Notes: generated by a model from the sequence alone, not told the origin. DNA of 64,000 nt from Lepisosteus oculatus (GCF_040954835.1 NC_090723.1:72001-136000), one strand, 5' to 3'; shown: positions 32,041 through 59,104, numbered from the stretch's first letter. Numbers and translations: made by a program.

Positions 32041-35000
32041 ATGGCGGCTCTGGGAGACGTTGAATTGTGTTCTGGTGGTTCCAAGTCGGTGTTGAGTCCG
32101 ACAAATCTTTCTGGGGACTGGAAGAGGCCGCAGTTCGGAACACGGTACCTGACTGATCCCAGTCGAGTTTTCCAGCACAACGCCTGGTACGAGTGTTAAT
32201 GGGTTGTACTTTACATAGGTGACAGTAATGTTTCAGGGACAGTTGGCAGCCTGTGCGAGGCAGTATGAATTTGTGAAAGGAGTTACGATTTTTGGCGTGA
32301 AAAAAGTTTGTTGTCTTTTTTGCTACCATCTTACTATAGTGTTGTTTCTAAAATATGCTGAGCTTGACGTGATATATTGAATATTTTTATCTTTGTATTC
32401 TCAAGTGCATGTTGATATACAGTAGGGTCGAATGCGACCACGCTTACCTGACGTACAAGGGGGGCGCTGCGTCTTTGTCCTCTCCTTCTTTTTTTCTGAC
32501 TTTTTATCTTATTATTAATTTGATTTTTATGTTCTGCATTTTATTTCTTTATTTCATTTTCATGTTTCTATGTTTTATTACGTACATATTTTCTCACCGA
32601 CAACCGTTCAAGTGCTGGATGATCAGCGACGACTTGACGAATGTCTGGCTGCTTTACTTGTTGTGGTGTCACTTAGATGAAACATTCAGTCATATAACGA
32701 TTTTTTTATACCCAGTTAAATTTGCGCTTTATAGTGATTCGTGATAAATACAAACTCGCATTGCTTTTTCAGAGTACAGAACGTGTTCGTACATTATTTA
32801 TAGGTATACTTAAAAAATATTACAGCTTGATTGGCAGGTTATCGATGTTTTATAGGGGAAATACATATTACCGTATCATGATGAATTGCGAACTTTTTAC
32901 AACTGCACTATTGAACTTGAGCTTTTCGGAGCTAGTATTTGTTTTGAATGTAAAGCCCTTTGAAAAAAAGTTATGTTTAAGCTAAGGTTTAACTAATAAC
33001 GCTTGTACTCTTGTTAATTTCAAGATTAAATATTTCTTTAGAAGGAAACTTATGAAAACTGTAACCTTATTCATGGTAGAAGGTTAAGCAAACAAAAGTG
33101 GTATTTAAAGGCTACCAAAGTTTGGGAAATCAGAGGAGATTTGGACTGTTAATGTCACACAGAGCTAATGTGTCTTTTCCGCTCTTTCTCAGGGATAACG
33201 TGGAGTGGACAGAGCAACAGGAAGAGACCGCTAAACAGAAGGTCCTGGAGAACAGCCAGCCACTTCCCCCAGAGGAGCAAGGTTTGTGAGAAGTCTGTGG
33301 TGGTGTGATGTCCTAGACTCTTTTATTTCCCTGTTGCTATACATTTTTTATTTTCTGTTTTCATTAGTGCATGGCACTGTCTTTTAGGTCTGGTGTTTTC
33401 TTGGCAAGTATACTGCATTGCGGTTAACATGAGCCTTCAAAGGGATGAGAAAACAGTTTATTGTGCTGATTTATATTTGCTTCCATTCAGACTTGCCTGT
33501 TGAGCCTCTGGAATGGAATTTGACACTGTGATATAATAAAGATATGTTACCTCAGTAATTAGGACAGTTGATAACACCAATTAGATCTGCTAAAATTCAT
33601 TGTTTTTTCATTGTGCTTTAGAATAAAAAATCCCTTACCCCTGACTGCCAGATTCAGCACAGTATAGCAGCTTATTTAAAAGTGATAGACTTCTGCCCCT
33701 TTGTCTATGTTACACACATCTTTATCAATTTGAAATTGTAAATGGTCCTCTCTGTAGCCTCAATCTTAAAGGATGACCTTCAGAGCCTTTATTGTGGGCA
33801 CTCATTTCACTGATTTCTGTCAGCAGAGGATTATGAAAGCTGTGCAAATGAATACTGGAATGATTTCTACAAGATCCACGAGAACCGCTTCTTCAAGGAC
33901 CGCCACTGGCTCTTTACAGAATTCCCTGAATTGGCTCCGAAACAAGCACAGTGTTCCCACACAACAGAGAACTGCCCACAACAGGACTGTTCAGGCCTGT
34001 TGACAGGCACTCAAGTACAGTGCCAAGGTGGAAGATCCCTACCAAAGACCTTTATCCACTGTCATCCTGTAAGGTGCCAGTCTAACTGTGAACAGAGCTC
34101 CTCTGATTGTGCTTCCATGAACCTGAATAGCAGCGATTTCCCAGGGTCATCTGCCACTTTCCGTATTTTGGAGGTAACTATTTTATTTCTTATGATCCAC
34201 TCCAATCCGCTGAAATTGAAGTTTGACATTTTATGATTTTTTTGATTTATCAGTAGTGCCAGCTGAGGTTAATTTAAACCAATTAAAAATTCCGATGTTT
34301 CAGTATAAATAGGTAACTTCCAGGTTTGTGCAAATATAGAACAAATTGGGTTTAAGCTGATACTTTGGTTTAATTTAAGAAATGGCTGGATCAATTAAGT
34401 TCAAACTACCAAATGGGCCAAATCGCCTCCTTTCATTTGTCAACTTTGTTCTTATGTTCTAGAAGTAATAAAAATTAACATTGAAATCTCTTTCTGCTGT
34501 TAGTTTATTCTAAATTGGATGAAAGGTCATGCATCTCCTTTCTTTCTTTGTCTCCAGACCTCCAGATTTCTTTATTAACTTATTAATAATAACTTATTAT
34601 TTAATATAATATTAAACTTATTATACCGGGATATTATGGGAAAACTGTACTATTTTTCCCTAGGAAGAAATTTTTTTTAAACTTGATGAGAACAGTTAGT
34701 TTTGATAAATAAACCATTTATCTTCATCACAATATGAAAACTGACCAAGTCAGTATTGGAATTACTTCTTGCTTCATATTTGATTTTGTGGCGTGTTTGA
34801 ACCCGATCTTAAACAGAAGGAGTCCGTGGGTAGAGAAAGATAGACAGGTGTCTTCAGATACTGCAGGATTATATGGGCAGAAGCTGAGGTTCTGTGTGTA
34901 ACAAGATGTTTGTGGCTGGTTGTGTGCAGGTTGGCTGTGGCGTAGGAAATACAGTATTTCCCATTTTAAAGACAAACACGTAAGTCAGTCCACTTTTCCT

Positions 35001-38000
35001 TTTTGACTCTATGCATTAATCAGATAAACTGTATGTAAAACTTTGAGACAAAGCAGGAACGGATGAATAGTGAAGAAAACTGAATTTTTTTATATTACGT
35101 CCTTTTATGACAATCTTTGCTTGATTTCAGGGTGTTCAAACCACAAGCACAGTCATTTTTGTTGAATGAAAAAGCTAAGATTCTTGTATTATTCTGTCGT
35201 GGACTGATACTAAAAAAATGAGAATATGTAATAGAGCTTTATACAGTCAGATGAGTTTTTTCTGTTGTCCATTATGCGTGTCAAGAAGATTGATTGACTA
35301 AGAAACATCAATTTGTAGCTACAAAGTTACCCAGGGAGAGTCTGTAAAATGCTATTCAGGCATATTGTTGAATCTGATACACTGGCGTCTTTCAAAAAAC
35401 AGATGGTTGAGACTCTTACAGTAGATCATTTAGCCACTAGCAGTCACATGAGCTAGATTGGCTGATTGATAATGTCTATGTTTTGGATTGCAAGTTACAT
35501 TTGGAGGCAAACTTCTTAAGTGGGCTCAAACAATTTTGTAATTCATTGTTGATTAATATTGATATTTATAAATATTGATTGATTGTTTTATCTGTATGTT
35601 ATGGAATCTGCTTTAACTTGTACCTTAAATTGCTGGTTTGAGAATCAGAATCTGAGGAGTAAGGACAAACAGGAGTATTGACAACCTGTCACAATGTCAT
35701 TGGTGCTGATCTTGTGGCCGTACCCCACCCTTTCTATCAGTTATGAGTCTTGTGTAACGCATATTCCATTTAAGAGGATCTTTCATACCCTTTGTTTAAT
35801 GAATTCCAATCCCTCATAAAACAGACAAAGAACTCACAGTTTTAATAGTCATTTATTTTTTTCCACTTAATTCAATTCCCACATATATAATAACTAAACG
35901 AAAGCTTTTACACACTTTGTTTACTTTTCTTCTCATTACTTTTCCTCTCTGCACCACATTGGGTTGCTCGTTGGTGGTGTTTTATCTTCACAGTGCATTT
36001 TGTTTCCTGTTTTTTGTTGCCATTTTTTCTGCAGTGACCCTGGGCTGTTCGTGTATTGCTGTGATTTTTCCACTACTGCTGTGGAGCTGGTTAAGGTGAG
36101 AAACCTGCCCACTTTCAAAGGCTGGAGTTTCAATATAGAAAATGTCCCCTCCTGAAATAATTCAACAAGGACTTGCTTCCTCACCTTAGGCTAATGAGGA
36201 GTACAACCCCACACGCTGCCTCGCCTTCGTGCATGACCTGTGTGATGAGGCTGCCAGGTTCCCCATGCCAAAAGAGAGTCTGGATATCATTGTACTCATT
36301 TTCGTTCTGTCTGCAGTTCACCCTGACAAGTGAGTTGGTTTGGGCAATTCTTGCCATCTGTCTCAAAGAGCATGTATGTTGAATGTCTGCTCATCCGACC
36401 TAGTCAGCTGTTATGCTTTATTGGGTTTTATTAAATTTCCATTTTTATGCCACTCTACTTTTACCTTTTTAGACTTTAGTAATTTGGATCAGTATATGTT
36501 TTTATGATGCAGATCTTGGAGGTTTGATTAACTTAGTCCCAGTTCACATTGCAGGCTCCTTGTAGTTGGTTCCTCTACAAACAGTACAAACAATGAAACC
36601 CACTACATTTACTAGTGCACCATGTGTGTGAGTTAAAATAAGAAATCCATCGTAATTAAGGTAGATACGGTATTTGGGTAACATAATGTAGTCAGAAATT
36701 GTACAATACAGTTGTCTGTTGCCTGTATCTCTTCGAAGGGGGTTGTCTGAATGTTTAAAACCCAGGTTTGTTTTTCCCCTTTCTGTTCTCCCAGAATGCA
36801 GAAGTCCATATCCAGACTCTGTGAACTTCTAAAGCCAGGAGGAATGATCATGTTGCGGGACTATGGGCGATACGATATGGCTCAACTACGCTTCAAGAAA
36901 GGTGCTTATCTTTCAGCTTTTTTACAAAATATACATCTGTGGATTTTGTTTCAGTATCTTAGTCCCTTTGTACAAATCCATGATTGAGTCAAACTTTACT
37001 TGTAAAATACAACAGTTGCATTGTTTGAGTGTTGAACTGATTGTGCTCTCTTTGAGATGTTTGAAGTCACTGTGAGATTACTCTAATAAAACCCGTAGCA
37101 TGTTTGCCAAGAGTTTGCCAACATGAGGAGGTGATTTGACCCATCGTGTTTCTTTTGTTATTGATCTGAGGATTACGTCCTGCCGTTTCTTTAAGGATGC
37201 CTTGGAATTAGCTTCAATGACAATACTTGGCAGCATGTTACAGACACGCACTATCCTCAAATAAATAATTAATTTTCTCCATTACTCTAAACATTTTTCC
37301 TTATCGTTTACACCTTTTCCCTCTGGTCCCTGAATTGGGGAATGTTGAGTTAATGTTCAGCTACTCTTAGGGACCTCTACACCAGAGGTTTTAAACTGAA
37401 TTCTTGGACAGCCTGATTTTGATTTAATTGTAATATTTCAAACATGACCCCAAAGCAGTTTATAGGTAGCAGCACTTTTAATTAAGTGAATGTTTTGGGT
37501 TATTGTCTGTCAAAGAGAAGAAAGAAACATCCTGTAAGTGTTGGGGAAAAAAATAGGTTAAGTGTTTATTTGATATGTCAAGTAGAAACAAACCAGACAC
37601 TAAACCCTCCTGGAATCCAGTTATCTAAAACCTGCAAAGGCTGGTTCAGTTGTAGAGTCTCTTTTTCTGGATGTTTGCCTGTGAGTCTGAGTGTTTTTGT
37701 TGTTGTCTATTTGTCAGTCTAATTCCAAATTAGAAGGCGTGGTCTTAAGAGTGCCTGTGTTAAAATAAGCAGGTGCCTCAAAGATATCCTTTACAGAGCA
37801 TCTGTCTTTTAACTTTAGTTCTCTCAGGTTTGTTTAGGGGTTTGATACTGAGGTAGCTAAAGTGGTAAATGGCTGTCTTTAAATTGGTGTTTTAAAAGAA
37901 AGAGAATACTGATTCTGACTTTTTAATTTACACATGGCTGGTTTTAGGTTTCGTTTGTTGATTTGACCAGTGCATCATGTGACCCAAGCACACACTTGCA

Positions 38001-39976
38001 AATGATGTTTGATCTCAGGGTTTTCTAATTCTGACAGGGGGGCTGCCTCTCAAATTCTCATATTTCCAGTTGAGGTTATGTCTCAAGAATGCAGTCTGAT
38101 TCACACAAGCCAAAACGTATAGGCTTGTTTCCCTTACCTTTTGAAGGAAGAGAAATAAGATGAGATGGATGCACACTTTATTTTCACTAAAATAAAGTTA
38201 TGAGCTGCTGTCAACATTTCTGTCCTTTATCAGGGCATGCATATGTGGCTAAAAAAAGATTTTAAGTAATCAAACATTTGTTTGTTACATGAATTACATA
38301 GGAGAGTAAGCCTTGCTTTATAAATTAATCCTTCCTTTCTTAAATATATTTTAATTAAACCAATTAGACATATGTAAGGGAAAATACGTGTGACCCAATA
38401 TATTTAGAATAATCCAATTAACCTTATTAGTAGCAATTTTTGTTTATTCAAGGAGATTATAAAATGTTATGTAACATCAAACATAGTCACCATACATTTA
38501 GTACACAGTACATTACTTTTAGTCTAATTCTGTGTTTTAACCATAAGGCATTACAGATGAAAAATCCCAAATGCTTCCATCTTTACAATTACTATTAATA
38601 TCACTACCATTCTACAAGATGTTGTCTTTTTCAATAGCCACATGTCTAAAATTGCATGATTAGTCTAAAAAAGTTTATATCTGTAATAGTCTATATATAT
38701 TAGTCTAATAGTCTCGCTTTATAAAGTGAGACGACACTGGTAAGTCAGGTTATGGGATGTAATGGAACTCCGGTTTTATGCTGAGCTTTGTTTAAATTGC
38801 CTTTTAGTTTTGCCAATGTATACATTTCTTCATGGAAAAGAGATCTTATAAAAAGCACCCAGTGTGGTACATGAAATAAATCCATTTATATGATGTTTTT
38901 CACCTGTGAGAATATTTTTAATATTGTGCAAATGCTGTTTTGTCTTTATTGTAGGAAGGTGTTTGTCTGATAACTTCTATGTCAGAGGAGATGGAACTCG
39001 AGTGTACTTCTTCACACAAGGTATAGAGTGTCTTCCTAATGGCACAAATAAGTAGAAGAAAGACATGCAAGAGAGAACTAATAAATATTAGTGATGCATA
39101 ATGTTGCTTTTTAATTTCATATTTTGCAAATCTTTGTATCAAAGCGAAAAAAAGAACATTTGTATGAATGAGTATTAATTTTAAATGAAATAATTATTTC
39201 TTAACAGGTAGCTTTCCACAATCTGTATATATCCATCCATTTTCTCATCGCTTTATCCAATACAGGGTTGCATTTGAAGCCGGAGCCTATTTTGGCAAGC
39301 AACAGATAGCACAACTGAAATTGAGCACAGCAAAGCAGCAATGCTTTGTGTTACCATGCCACCCTTATATACATATGGTAATGTGAGTGTCTAAGGTCGA
39401 CACCTTGATGTACAGAGAAATAACTTTTAATGTACAGAAAGGACTTTTACCAAACAAGGAGTGCAGAACGGTCTTATTAACTGCAGGTCCACTGCATTTC
39501 TTATCTAGGCAACTAGTAAGAGACAAGTAGAGGTAGTGAGAGAGAAGGCTCCTTATATATTACGAAATAGTCAAGGCAGGTTTTTTTCAGTTCTAAACAT
39601 TTTGTCTTCTCTCTCAATACTGCAAAGTCTGTTGGACTCTGAAGTCACCTGAACATTAATTCAAATAATGGAATTCCAGAACAATTGAGCTTGTTGGGCT
39701 GTTCAACTGAGGTTCTAGATTGCAAATGTGCAGGCTGTTCTAGAAACGGGATGGTTGTTTTTCATTTCAAGGTGCCATTGACTTGTTGCTCCTGTGTGCT
39801 TGTATGTTCTAGATGAGCTGGATGCTATTTTCACCAGTGCAGGGTTGGAGAAAGTGCAGAACCTGGTGGACCGCCGCTTGCAAGTCAACCGTGGCAAACA
39901 GCTGACCATGTACCGTGTCTGGATCCAGTGCAAATACTCCAAGCCATCGCCATTGAATAATGGCACTCAGGGCTAA
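32041..39976 (+). CDS. mettl2a: METTL2A, tRNA N3-methylcytidine methyltransferase
   Basis: Nine coding exons: 32041-32186, 33193-33281, 33827-34173, 34930-34979, 36035-36095, 36190-36329, 36795-36901, 38955-39020, 39813-39976. All join in frame at GT-AG sites to give 389 aa (human METTL2A is 378). The family uses S-adenosylmethionine to make m3C in the anticodon loop of certain cytosolic tRNAs, with DALRD3 as partner for arginine tRNAs. Visible: family N-terminus [34 protein letters not shown] motif I EVGCGVGN (194-201), CCDFS with Asp221, [20 protein letters not shown], and the C-terminal [20 protein letters not shown]. The long third exon is a poorly conserved Cys/Gln-rich linker. Start chosen at the first ATG in a GC-rich context. 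METTL8 is excluded by [13 protein letters not shown] and the tlk2 neighbour. Confidence 0.97.
34385..34475 (+). mobile_element. Old interspersed LINE/SINE tail in mettl2a intron
   Basis: AAATGGGCCAAATCGCCTCC, TCATTTGTCAACTTTGTTC and TTATGTTCT form the 3' end of a widespread fish repeat. Related pieces are at 35,325-35,500 (+), with GATACACTGGCGTCTTTCAA, and 37,078-37,340 (-). All lie in introns of mettl2a. Confidence 0.55.
35325..35500 (+). mobile_element. Old interspersed repeat in mettl2a intron
   Basis: Includes GATACACTGGCGTCTTTCAA, AAAACAGATGGTTGAGA and GAGCTAGATTGGCTGA, the middle of the same fish repeat family whose tail is at 34,385-34,475. It is diverged and incomplete. Confidence 0.55.
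37078..37340 (-). mobile_element. Old interspersed repeat, reversed, in mettl2a intron
   Basis: The minus strand reads AACATGCTGCCAAGTATTGT, GCATCCTTAAAGAAACGGCA, CCTCAGATCAATAAC and a CACCTCCTCATGTT tail. This is the same family as the two plus-strand pieces upstream, and the longest of the three. Confidence 0.55.
39230..39310 (-). mobile_element. SINE tail, reversed, in mettl2a last intron
   Basis: TATCCATCCATTTTCTCATC, GCTTTATCCAATACAGGG and AGCCGGAGCCTATTTTGGCA are the reverse complement of the 3' end of the tRNA-headed fish SINE. The 5' part is not seen. Confidence 0.6.
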
Positions 39977-40219
39977 GCAGTGAGGTCAGGTTGACTGGAA
40001 TAGCTGGATTAGAACTGGGCCTGTACTATGGGGATAGTATATGGGGAATGTTTTCACAACGTTGCTGTTCTTGTACACTGATGCCTTTACTTTAGGCACA
40101 AGGTGCTGTTTCTGAATTAGGGTATAAAAAAGTTGCTTTTAAGTTCATGGAGTCAATTATTTATCCTTTGGAACAAACTGTCTGTCTCTTGCAAAACAAC
40201 AGATGCTTTTTAAAATGTT

Positions 40220-40395
40220 CAAGTAGGTAGCCATGACAGTATGCGTAAGCTGCAAAGGAACATGTAAAGCTTTATTGCACCCTGAAAGGAAAAGAGACAA
40301 TGTTTTGGCCATGGAGTCTTCAGTGAAGAAGGCTCCACAGCTGAAACGTTGTCTGTTTCTTTTCCAGATGGGATAAACCTTTACCTGCTTTTTAA
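40220..40395. repeat. Foldback (MITE-like) element in mettl2a 3' UTR
   Basis: Two arms of about 65 bp (40,257-40,323 and 40,326-40,390) are imperfect reverse complements: AAAGCTTTATTGCACCCTGA faces GATGGGATAAACCTTT, and CAATGTTTTGGCCATGGAG faces CTCCACAGCTGAAACGTTG. In RNA it would form a long hairpin. Single right arms of the same family are at 41,519-41,590, 49,648-49,705, 49,799-49,856 and 54,108-54,180. Confidence 0.75.
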
Positions 40396-40577
40396 AATGA
40401 TTAGAAGATGGTTCAATGATTTTTTGTCATGATGAATTTGAATATTGGAAGTTACAAATGAGATAACATGCACAATTCAAGTGACAGCACAGGTAGTCTG
40501 TACTGATATTGTGTGACCATGCTGCCATTGGTTTACCATCAACAATTTTAGTGTTGTTTTTAAAATAATTATTTTGG

Positions 40578-40583
40578 AATAAA
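40578..40583 (+). terminator. mettl2a polyadenylation signal
   Basis: AATAAA about 600 bp past the stop codon and followed by T-rich sequence. It is the first canonical signal I found outside repeat elements. The 3' UTR would include the foldback repeat at 40,220-40,395. Confidence 0.55.
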
Positions 40584-41779
40584 AATTATATAAAAGAGAC
40601 TTCCTTTATGCTATTTGTTTATTCTTTTCTTTACATTTAAAACTGACTATTTTTTGTTATGTACCTTACTAGTTTTTATGTTTAATCTTGTCTGAGCCCA
40701 CAGCTACAAAGCCCGCGATCATACATAGTAAGTGTAGGCACACTCAACTTTAACCCACTAGCCTTTTAACATCAGTGGAGACACAGCCCTGAACTAGCAC
40801 TGCCTAGAGGATCCATAGTCTGCAAGCGACCAGGAGGCTGTAGGGATTGTGAAGAGCTGAGAGAGACCTGCCAATGAATCCCACTACTTCCAATGTCCAC
40901 TTATCCAGCTGTTCACTGCTGCTTGGGGAATAGGAGTTGGCAATGGACTTGATGCAGACTCAAATGTGTGATGTCTGGGTGATGGAGCTCAAGCAATCTC
41001 CTTTCAAGGTTTAGCCACCACAGATAGCATAAACCTGGATTATGAAATGAGCCCCATGGAAACTGTTAAAATCATTCGGTAATCCACAGCACATTTAGTT
41101 TTCTTTGTTTTTCTCCCTCCTACCACAATTTCATCAAGATAAGTGCAGAGAAATGAACTGACATTTTTACAAATTGTAGAGTAAAGGACTTGTACTTGAC
41201 AGACAAATCTGCAGTGTAATGGAATATATTTAATTCTTCCCTCATGTCCTTCATGCAATTTATGGCTCCTAACAGAAAAATACAAGTGTGTGAACCAAAT
41301 GATTTACATTTTTTTGTCTTCTGTCATGTTTATGAGGAAGCACTTTCATAAATTGACAGAATGTGATTATTAGCAGACTTTTTAGATGAGGATATTCCCA
41401 TGGAAAGTCGCTGCGGGAGGAAGAAACCTTATAGTCCTCAAAGTTAATTCTCAGGTATATCCAGTTAAATATTTTCACTTATTCCTAGAATAATAAGAAC
41501 CATATTTAAAATACAAAAGGGCTATAGTTGGCCGAAACGTTGTGTTTTTTCTCTTCTTTTTTTCAGCATGGAATAAACCTATTACTTGTAAAAAATAAAT
41601 GCATGTGTCCACAGTCAGAGAAATATTTTAAGAATGTAAGTCTTAAAAGATCAAATAATGTAAACATATCTATAGATAACGTGTTTACTTCATTATAAAT
41701 ATGAGGCAAGGTGTGCAATGTGTATACATAACGTGTCCGCTATTAAGTTCTAATCGGGCTATACTGTCCTAGTTATGTT

Positions 41780-42482
41780 GGGCCAAATTTGTGTCTCAGC
41801 TCTTTCATTGGTGCAGATCAGAGGCTATAGGCGGGGTGGGAAAAAACGGGAGCACGATCTCACGAGAAAGAATGAGATTTACCGATTATTGTTTACATTG
41901 TTAAAAAAAGATAACCGAACCGAATCAATCCGGATTGACCTGAATTTATCGGAACACGATCACTTCCGCAGCGGAACACGGGACCCTCGATAGATGGGTT
42001 GTATCTTGCGTGTTTGCTATACATACTTTATAGCGGTTGCTCTGTGATACAGGTTTAGACTCACCTCGAAAAACAACAAAAAACCTAATCGTTTTCTGCA
42101 GCCCATCCCAAATGAAATAGGCGAGAGGACGGAGTTTATTTTGTATAGTGTGAGTAAAGAGAGCAGTCGGGTTTTCCTCAGAAGGAAAAGTAAATACCCC
42201 GGAGCTGCCCGCGCAGGGTTAGCGGTAAAGCGGGGTCGGGAAAGCCCGAGGATTTCTAGGCCGCAGCGAGAGTCCCCGCCACCTCTCAGGATCAGGGCCG
42301 CGGTGGCTGTATCGAGCAACCTGTGCTGTGTTTTGGAGCCCTGCAAAGGCAAAGGACGGGGATTGGGACGAGGCCTCGTTGGGAGTGTCGGGGGTAGCTG
42401 AGGAGGGCCGCAGGAGGCTCGGAGTCGACTCCCAGCGAGTTACCCTGACCCCCGGGGCCCGAGAAAAACTACACCGCCGCAG
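41780..42482 (+). promoter_or_regulatory. tlk2 CpG island, promoter and 5' UTR exon
   Basis: This is a GC- and CpG-rich island standing out from AT-rich flanks. It has an ETS-like CACTTCCGCAGCGG near 41,961 and several GGGCC/GGCGG runs. The last part (to 42,482) ends CGCCGCAG followed by the donor GTACATG, so it probably serves as the non-coding first exon joined to the ATG exon at 43,800. The transcription start is not determinable. Confidence 0.6.
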
Positions 42483-43681
42483 GTACATGAAGTGGGGATT
42501 TACAGCATCGCCCTAAGCTGGGATGGGGATGTGTTTGTTGTTTTCTGGGGGAAAAACATATAATAGCATCATCAGCCCTGGTACGCGTAGTACTTTGAAA
42601 TGTTTTTAAAATTATTCAAATGAGTTGGAATTTATCCGTTTCCTATAATCTCTGTTTGTACATTAGACTTTTTCTTAATGTGTGTCTAAGTTCCATAAAT
42701 ACAATTCGTTTGCTTGAGATAACCTAAAATGAGGTATACGACACATCAATTAAGAATTTTGAGTCATTCACGCGGTTGTAGATGCTATATTGTACTTTGA
42801 CGAATGAGAACGTATTGTATAATATTTTACTGTTGTATTAAAATCTACACCTATGCTATAAAGGCCTCGCATTTGGGAAAGGTGACTTGTATTTAAAGTA
42901 TGACGCTTTAACTTGTTTGCAAGACCTTCCGAAGTGCAATTTCTGAAGAGTGTGCTTTAGTGAAGGAATTAAAATATATAATGTCTGGTGTCATAGATGG
43001 CTTTGAATCTTTGGTGTGAAATCAAAATAAAATAATCTTAAACCACTCAATAATATTTAGAACTACATTCTGTGCATATGGATTGATGCACATGAGAGAA
43101 ACTGTTAAACATGATTTTTTCAAAAATAAGTGAAAATGGTCATTTATTTTCACTGCAGTTTGAGTCATTGACACAGTGCTATTGGAATTATCATTAATTT
43201 TTTAAAAAAATTATTAGCTAATGATCTTTTCTATTATTTTAATTGCTGTATGTTGTTTCATGGTTTATCATTTCATGTGACCTGGGAAGCTGTTGTTTTT
43301 TGAATCTCTGACACTTATGGGTTTTTTTTCCTCTGGTGAAAAAGCTGTATATCATCAAGGTAGCATTTATACTGAAGTGTTTTTTTCACAGTGCCAGAAC
43401 CAGGTGGTTTTAGAGGATTTTTTTTTTACGGTAAATGATGTTTTGGAAACCTGTGGGAGTGAGTATAGGATTTGATGGAGGAAAAAATGAGTCACAATTC
43501 TCAAGAAACCTTTGTGTTTTTGTATGTGCATTCTATCATATACACATCTGTTGTCTTTATGATTTACCTTTGATAAACTGTTTTTAGTTATTTTAGATGC
43601 ATATTGTTCTGTGGGGTGCAACATCACACGTTGCTTTAGTAATCATAACAAATTGGGATGCTCACTTTCCAAACCACTTAA

Positions 43682-56988
<13,307 letters not shown>

Positions 56989-57890
56989 TTGGCTGGCACC
57001 TGCAGCTGCACACCTGAAGAAGTCCCTAGTACAAATTTGAGATTTAAAACGGAGAAAGAAATGGAAGAACAGAGAAGGCCAGGACCGTGAGAACGGGAGG
57101 CAGAATTTCTGGCCCAGTGTTACTTTCCGAGAGCCTTTTCCGTGGGATACCGTGCTGAAAGCAGCATGACTGCCTTGCTGTGAGAAGCACAGGAAAGATA
57201 AATCGATAGATGTCGAAGCACTGGGGTGAAACAGAAACACATGAAATACAGAGCTACAAACCGAATTTAGAGGATTTTTTTAAATAAGTCAGAACTGTCA
57301 ACAACTAAGGCCCTACCCAAACAGCACTTGTAGAGCTGATAACTGTACTTGGATGACATTTCAAAGCTTTTGTTCTGTGAGAGTGTGTAAGTGCTCAGAA
57401 AGCAGCAAAGGCCCCGACAGGATGTAAGTTAGTTGAGCTTTTTCTAAACCATGCCCTCGTCATATTGTAGCCACATCATAACTTTATGGTGATCACAGGC
57501 TGGTTTTTCACTTTCTCCTATAATAATCCTTATCTGTCTGAGCTTGATAAGAGGGATGCTCAGTTTTCTCTTCCCTAACCCTAGTCTGATACTACTTGGT
57601 GGTAGTTCCACTTTAATTTTAAGAGTTTGTGGACTCAAGACTAAAAAAGGCAAAGGAGGGAAGAGAGGGTCATTGCATTTTAGCAGGTTATACTTGTATG
57701 TTGTTTTTTAGTTGTTTTTAACATTTTAACAGAAATGAAAACTGGAATTAATTTGTTTTTATTATTTTTAGGTTATGTGTTTTTCTTAATATCCCTGTTT
57801 TTTATCCATGAGGGGCTTGAATTTCAGTATGTTGTATGAGGAGGAGGGAGGGCCTTAGAGTAAAATTGCATATAAACCATTAAATATTGT
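56989..57890 (+). other. tlk2 3' UTR (probable)
   Basis: Runs from the stop codon to a likely ATTAAA signal at 57,879-57,884, ahead of TATTGTTAAAAAATTGTAG. A longer 3' UTR cannot be excluded because the sequence beyond remains AT-rich without a clear border. Confidence 0.5.
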
Positions 57891-59100
57891 TAAAAAATTG
57901 TAGTGTTGGTTTTACTTTATGTATGCTAAAAAGATATGTTCTGGTATTGTTACCTCTATACATTTTGCCTTTTTGGTCAAACTCATTATACCAAAGGTAA
58001 TCTGTCCTGGCTTTGTAGGAGCAAAGTGGTTACAGAAGATAGATGTCTTGTAGGTAGCATAAATGTAAATTAGTGGATTTTGCTAAACCACCCTTTGAAA
58101 AAGAAACTGTATGGCATAGGGGACATTTCTGTTCAGTTAATGTTCTATTTCACGTTTTATATGCATTGCAACCAAGCAAATCTTTCTCATGACTTTTTAT
58201 AAGGAAAAGCATTGAATTTGTTTTTAACTGCACATGCAAAATGTCAGCTTGGTTTAGTAAGAAAAACTAGGTTGCTGTTTGACGTGGTGTTGATTGACTA
58301 CTTCTCTCTGGACCAGAATTTCCAGATCAGTATCCCAGTATGGTAACTGGACACTCCACTGTAGAAACTGTCATTTCAATAGGAAGTTAAGCCATGTTTC
58401 AGAGTACTTGATCGTTAAAAATCCTGCGGCACTAGATGTAAGCCTAATGGGGAGCTGACCCTGGTGTCGTGGGCTTGCATTATCGGCTCTACCAATGTTC
58501 TGTCTTCATTTACCCGATGAAGTTCACCTGCTTGACTGTTAAAACGTCTGCTATAAGTCATCCTCCAGGTCATACGTGAGGAGAGCTTTGGGATCCTTTG
58601 GGCTGTAAAGTTCTATAAATGCTGGGAATTATTTGCAATATTAAGGAAATACATTAAGATAACACATTAAACATTTTTTAAAGTATTTCCCCATACACAG
58701 TGCCTCCAAAACCATCCAGTGTGAGTACACAATGTCTGGGTATGCTGCAACCTGCGTTGCCTCGTGGGTTTTGTTTTTACAAACTGTTTCATGTGTCACT
58801 GTTAACTTCACTGCACTTCTTAGTACAATGGTGATCATATTCTCGGTGATGGGACACAGCCATGAGTAACAACACCAGAACAAGATGTATGGAAAAGAGA
58901 TGTGTACCTGTTTCTGACTTCGTTTATATCTTTCATGATGCTGTAAAGCCAAGATGTAGAACTTCTGATCATTGACACGCATAGACTGATTTAGGAAAGC
59001 TTCATCCATATTGGATATATATAGCTATTATGTTGCCTATCTTGTACATATATAACTTGCTGCGTTCTTTATGCGTGCAGTCTCGAATTATAAGGGAGGA
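57891..59100. other. Intergenic sequence beyond tlk2
   Basis: AT-rich sequence with no ORF of note, no RNA gene and no repeat that I recognise. It might still be transcribed as an extended tlk2 3' UTR. Confidence 0.4.
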
Positions 59101-59104
59101 GTGA

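Noticed and set aside
32041-39976. mettl2a as a processed retrocopy
   Set aside because: It has eight GT-AG introns at conserved positions and an intact 389-aa frame.
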